Under the pieces are notes generated by a model that was given only the letters and a program-made list of their open reading frames with translations, ran no database searches and was not told the origin of the DNA. A stretch of 7,615 nt of DNA from positions 1-7,615 of the forward strand of contig JAITWB010000176.1 of assembly GCA_031285525.1 (NCBI GenBank), written 5' to 3'. Shown here piece by piece: positions 6,038 to 7,615 of this stretch. Numbering within the stretch: position 1 is the first letter of the stretch; every line of letters begins with the position of its first letter. The translations under genes were made by a program, and so were the position numbers. The stretch is from Spirochaetaceae bacterium (GTDB taxonomy: Bacteria > Spirochaetota > Spirochaetia > Treponematales > Treponemataceae).

Positions 6038-7164
6038 CAGGCATCTGCTCCGGCTTTTTCGAGAAGCAGTTCCAGTTTCTCCTTGCCCACCAGTTCTATG
6101 GGCCGGTTTTCGGCAAACGAGAGGGCTGGGCGTGAAAAACCTGCGCTGGAGAGAACGATACTCTTGTTTATATTCTTTGCCTTCATCTCCTCCAGAAGAG
6201 AGCGGAGAACCGCATCTTCAATGAGTTCAGTATCCCTGTAAAAGAGAAGCAGTGATGTTTGCTGCCTGACGTTCATCCAATTTTCTGCGGATTTTGCCTC
6301 TGTGGCGAGAATACGGCAGCCGAATTTAGTGGACGCCGTGTCCTTCGCTTCCTGGTTAAAACCGACCAGTGCAAGACGGGTGCATATTTTAATGAAATCT
6401 TCGGACGAAGAGGTGAGATATTCCTTCATCTGATCGTTTGCCTGAAGATCGCTGTACTGGGCGAGTTTATCCGCCACATCCTTAAATCCACGCTTTTTTG
6501 CATAGATCTTTTGCCATTGGGCTATAGCTTTATCGATCTCCCGGGCTTTTTCGTAGCACGATGCAAGGAAATAGCGGGCATAGAGGGTATCCGGTGAGGC
6601 TTCATCCTGGGTTGCGCTGATGGCGCGTTCGAATTCGGCCTCCGCCTTTTCGGTGTTGTTGGCGCTGAAGTAGCATATGCCCCGTTCGATCATCGACTTT
6701 TGCCGATATTCGGGATCCCGCATGGATTTTTCAAAGGCGTTTACCGCACCTACATAGTCCTTCGATTCCTTGAGGATCTTCCCAAGGTAGTAATAGGAGG
6801 AATAGGCGTTGGGATCCAGGGAAATAGCAGTGTGGATCTCCTTCTTTGCTTCGGCGATCTGTTTGCCCCGGTAGAGGAGGAGTCCCATGGCGGCATGGGC
6901 TTTTATATGCTTTGGGTTTAACTCGATAGCCTTCTGGTAGTAACCGATAGCCTGGTCAGAACGTTCACGCTTTTCGAAGAGACTGCCGATATTGTAATAG
7001 TATTCGGCGTTTCCTGGTTCCAGTTTGACCAGAAGCAGGTATTCTTTGAGGGCTTCTTCGGGCTGGTTGTATTTGATGTAGAGTTGAGCTACGGTTTTAC
7101 GGAACTCCGCTTCCGGTATTGTTTTTCCGAAGAGGGCGTTCTGGTTGACGATTTTGAACTCCAT
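6037..7164 (-). CDS. TPR protein with C-terminal Mrr-like nuclease-fold domain, probably 5'-truncated
   Basis: The readable part is 375 residues. At least six TPR units cover about residues 21-225, with consensus spots such as YNQPEEALKEYLLLVKLEPG, RSDQAIGYYQKAIELNPKH and KDYVGAVNAFEKS. TPRs mediate protein binding. Residues about 285-372 (QQTSLLLFYRD, then a helix, then KSIVLSSAGFSRPALSFAE, IELVGKEKLELLL) follow the ordering of the restriction-endonuclease-like fold of Mrr proteins, where the strand-helix-strand core ends in a GF(T/S) turn and an IELIDGEEL strand. The catalytic Q/E-x-K that Mrr carries on the core strand is replaced by L-L-F-Y, so cleavage activity is unlikely. The ATG at 7164 has no ribosome binding site within 15 nt, and the first residues (MEFKIVNQN) look like the second helix of a TPR whose first half is missing. 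Treponemal relatives, as I recall them, continue upstream with further TPR sequence and a membrane anchor. The junction with foreign-looking DNA lies immediately upstream. Confidence 0.85.
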   Translation of the reverse strand: MEFKIVNQNALFGKTIPEAEFRKTVAQLYIKYNQPEEALKEYLLLVKLEPGNAEYYYNIGSLFEKRERSDQAIGYYQKAIELNPKHIKAHAAMGLLLYRGKQIAEAKKEIHTAISLDPNAYSSYYYLGKILKESKDYVGAVNAFEKSMRDPEYRQKSMIERGICYFSANNTEKAEAEFERAISATQDEASPDTLYARYFLASCYEKAREIDKAIAQWQKIYAKKRGFKDVADKLAQYSDLQANDQMKEYLTSSSEDFIKICTRLALVGFNQEAKDTASTKFGCRILATEAKSAENWMNVRQQTSLLLFYRDTELIEDAVLRSLLEEMKAKNINKSIVLSSAGFSRPALSFAENRPIELVGKEKLELLLEKAGADA

Positions 7165-7299
7165 GAGGATATTCTTTCTTCTTTCTTCTTTTCCTTTGGG
7201 GTCCTTCAGCTTATGCTAACCGGAAGCACCTCAGCCTTGTGGCTTATTATACTATCCCCGTATTGGACTTTCAAACTTTCCCAACCATTTTCACCCTGC
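7165..7299. other. Unassigned junction zone between treponemal and SINE-like DNA
   Basis: This zone has no plausible gene. Next to the TPR gene the minus strand is almost pure purine (about 7170-7196, GAA/GAAA repeats), which could be the simple-repeat tail of a SINE, or bacterial leader. The rest (7197-7299) is moderately AT-rich and has a promoter-like pair at 7274-7246. The bacterial/eukaryotic boundary is somewhere between 7165 and about 7330; the truncation of the TPR gene argues for the left end. Confidence 0.45.
7246..7274 (-). promoter_or_regulatory. Promoter-like sequence upstream of the TPR gene, possibly fortuitous
   Basis: TTGAAA (7274-7269), a 17-nt spacer and a perfect TATAAT (7251-7246) would start transcription near 7239. 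The match is good, but the resulting leader of about 75 nt has no ribosome binding site at the right distance from the ATG at 7164 (AAAGGA is more than 20 nt away), and the sequence may belong to the foreign segment. It would then be chance. Confidence 0.3.
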
Positions 7300-7479
7300 A
7301 ACGCCACCTAAGCAGAGAAAGCTAGAATTGTAAGCCTGTAATTTAGATGTTTCCAACTTTCTCCACTAGTCGTCTTCGTGAGATCCTAGCAGCCTAAGGT
7401 AGAACATTGTGGGCGAGAAATGGCAGGTAAATTTAGCCTGAATATGCCTGACTTCCACGTAGCATTTAGAGATCTTTTA

Positions 7480-7501
7480 CATGCCGTAAATTTACGACAT
7501 G
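7480..7501. repeat. 22-nt near-perfect palindrome in the SINE body
   Basis: Two 11-nt arms (7480-7490 and 7491-7501) are complementary except for one position, C7484 against A7497, and the centre is GTAAATTTAC. It can form a tight hairpin only if extruded with a loop at the centre. It sits between the hairpin at 7521-7535 and the less conserved left part of the element. Confidence 0.7.
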
Positions 7502-7543
7502 GGACCCACAGATTTGCTTCCCTTCCGAAGGAAGGCGTGCTGA

Positions 7544-7571
7544 GGATTTTTTTTTTCGCCCTGAAAAATCC
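7544..7571. repeat. Inverted repeat with T10 tract
   Basis: GGATTTTT (7544-7551) is the reverse complement of AAAAATCC (7564-7571), with 12 nt between, and the T run extends to 7556 (ten T in all). It lies in the SINE-like segment next to the tRNA-like head. The stem ends before the CGCCCTG spacer, so it does not have the layout of a bacterial terminator. Confidence 0.65.
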
Positions 7572-7615
7572 GACGGCTTCGGCCGGGTTTGAACGCGCGA
7601 ACTTGGGTTCTAAAG

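Larger units (their letters stand above)
7300..7615 (-). mobile_element. Arthropod-type tRNA-derived SINE, partial (head runs off the right edge)
   Basis: Read on the minus strand from the right edge, the segment has GTTCAAACC (7594-7586), an exact match to the polymerase III B-box core GWTCRANNC. Then come a T-arm 3' half and acceptor-like CGAAGCC (7581-7575), an inverted repeat GGATTTTT/AAAAATCC (arms 7571-7564 and 7551-7544), a CTTCC/GGAAG hairpin with a small loop (7521-7535) and a 22-nt near-palindrome (7480-7501). The T-stem has two mismatched pairs, so it is not a functional tRNA. This order, and wording such as the CGCC-CTGAAAAATCC and GTAAATTTACG blocks, matches SINE bodies I know from termites and other insects. 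On the plus strand one frame reads ASAGFERANLGSK, the familiar spurious peptide of antisense tRNA-SINE heads. The A-box and 5' end lie outside the window, and the left boundary is approximate. Family assignment is from memory without a database search. Confidence 0.65.

Noticed and set aside
7084..7311. Plus-strand open frame crossing the start of the TPR gene
   Set aside because: It overlaps the well-supported TPR coding region on the other strand and runs into the junction zone; no start signals or known domain.
7544..7571. Bacterial intrinsic terminator at the T10 tract
   Set aside because: The T run is part of the left arm and loop of the inverted repeat and does not follow a GC-rich stem; no bacterial gene ends nearby.
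7575..7615. Minus-strand bacterial tRNA gene running off the right edge
   Set aside because: The T-loop TTCAAAC and an acceptor-like CGAAGCC are present, but the T-stem (GCGCG against CCGGC) has two mismatches in the middle. The anticodon loop placement gives a stop-reading or long-variable-arm tRNA that does not fit. A decayed tRNA-derived SINE head explains it better.

Overview
The window reads as treponemal spirochaete DNA over roughly positions 1-7164, joined at its right end to about 300-450 bp that look like an arthropod-type tRNA-derived SINE. The treponemal reading rests on the mix of genes: a GAF/SpoIIE-type phosphatase followed by STAS and HATPase switch proteins, a degenerate PilZ protein, a ParB-like protein, and a TPR protein with a nuclease-fold tail. 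It also rests on the protein sequences themselves. An intact aconitase start is unlike the host-restricted treponemes of mammals, which lack a TCA cycle, and fits the free-living or insect-gut branch. With the insect-like repeat, a termite or cockroach gut Treponema (or its DNA in an insect assembly) is the best guess; this is inference.

Layout. Positions 1-243 (minus) hold the N-terminal 81 codons of aconitase. A compact divergent promoter region (about 244-338) separates it from a plus-strand pair: a lipoprotein (339-1052) and a degenerate PilZ-domain protein (1045-1662), which overlap by 8 nt. A strong hairpin (1705-1731) lies between this pair and everything to the right, which is on the minus strand. 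Reading leftward from the right end, the minus-strand genes are the TPR/nuclease-fold protein (7164-6037), a calcineurin-like phosphoesterase (6037-5372), a ParB/Srx-fold protein (5353-4454), then a consensus promoter (4435-4407) and a three-gene partner-switching module: membrane GAF-PP2C phosphatase (4364-2700), STAS anti-sigma antagonist (2679-2341) and HATPase kinase (2310-1759). This module ends at the hairpin, which has the U-tract on that strand.

How it works together. The phosphatase would dephosphorylate the STAS protein on Ser55 and the HATPase protein would phosphorylate or be sequestered by it, as in RsbU/RsbV/RsbW. No sigma factor lies in the window, so the output is unknown. The TPR, phosphoesterase and ParB-like genes are tightly packed and probably co-transcribed, but nothing visible ties them to one pathway.

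The right end is the odd part. From 7165 on there is no bacterial gene. The last 140 bp, read on the minus strand, contain an RNA polymerase III B-box-like sequence, degenerate tRNA T-arm and acceptor segments, and a body I recognise from insect SINEs. The TPR gene beside it starts in the middle of a TPR unit with no ribosome binding site, as if its 5' end had been cut off by the junction. An assembly chimera with host DNA is the simplest explanation; transfer of bacterial DNA into an insect genome is the exciting alternative.
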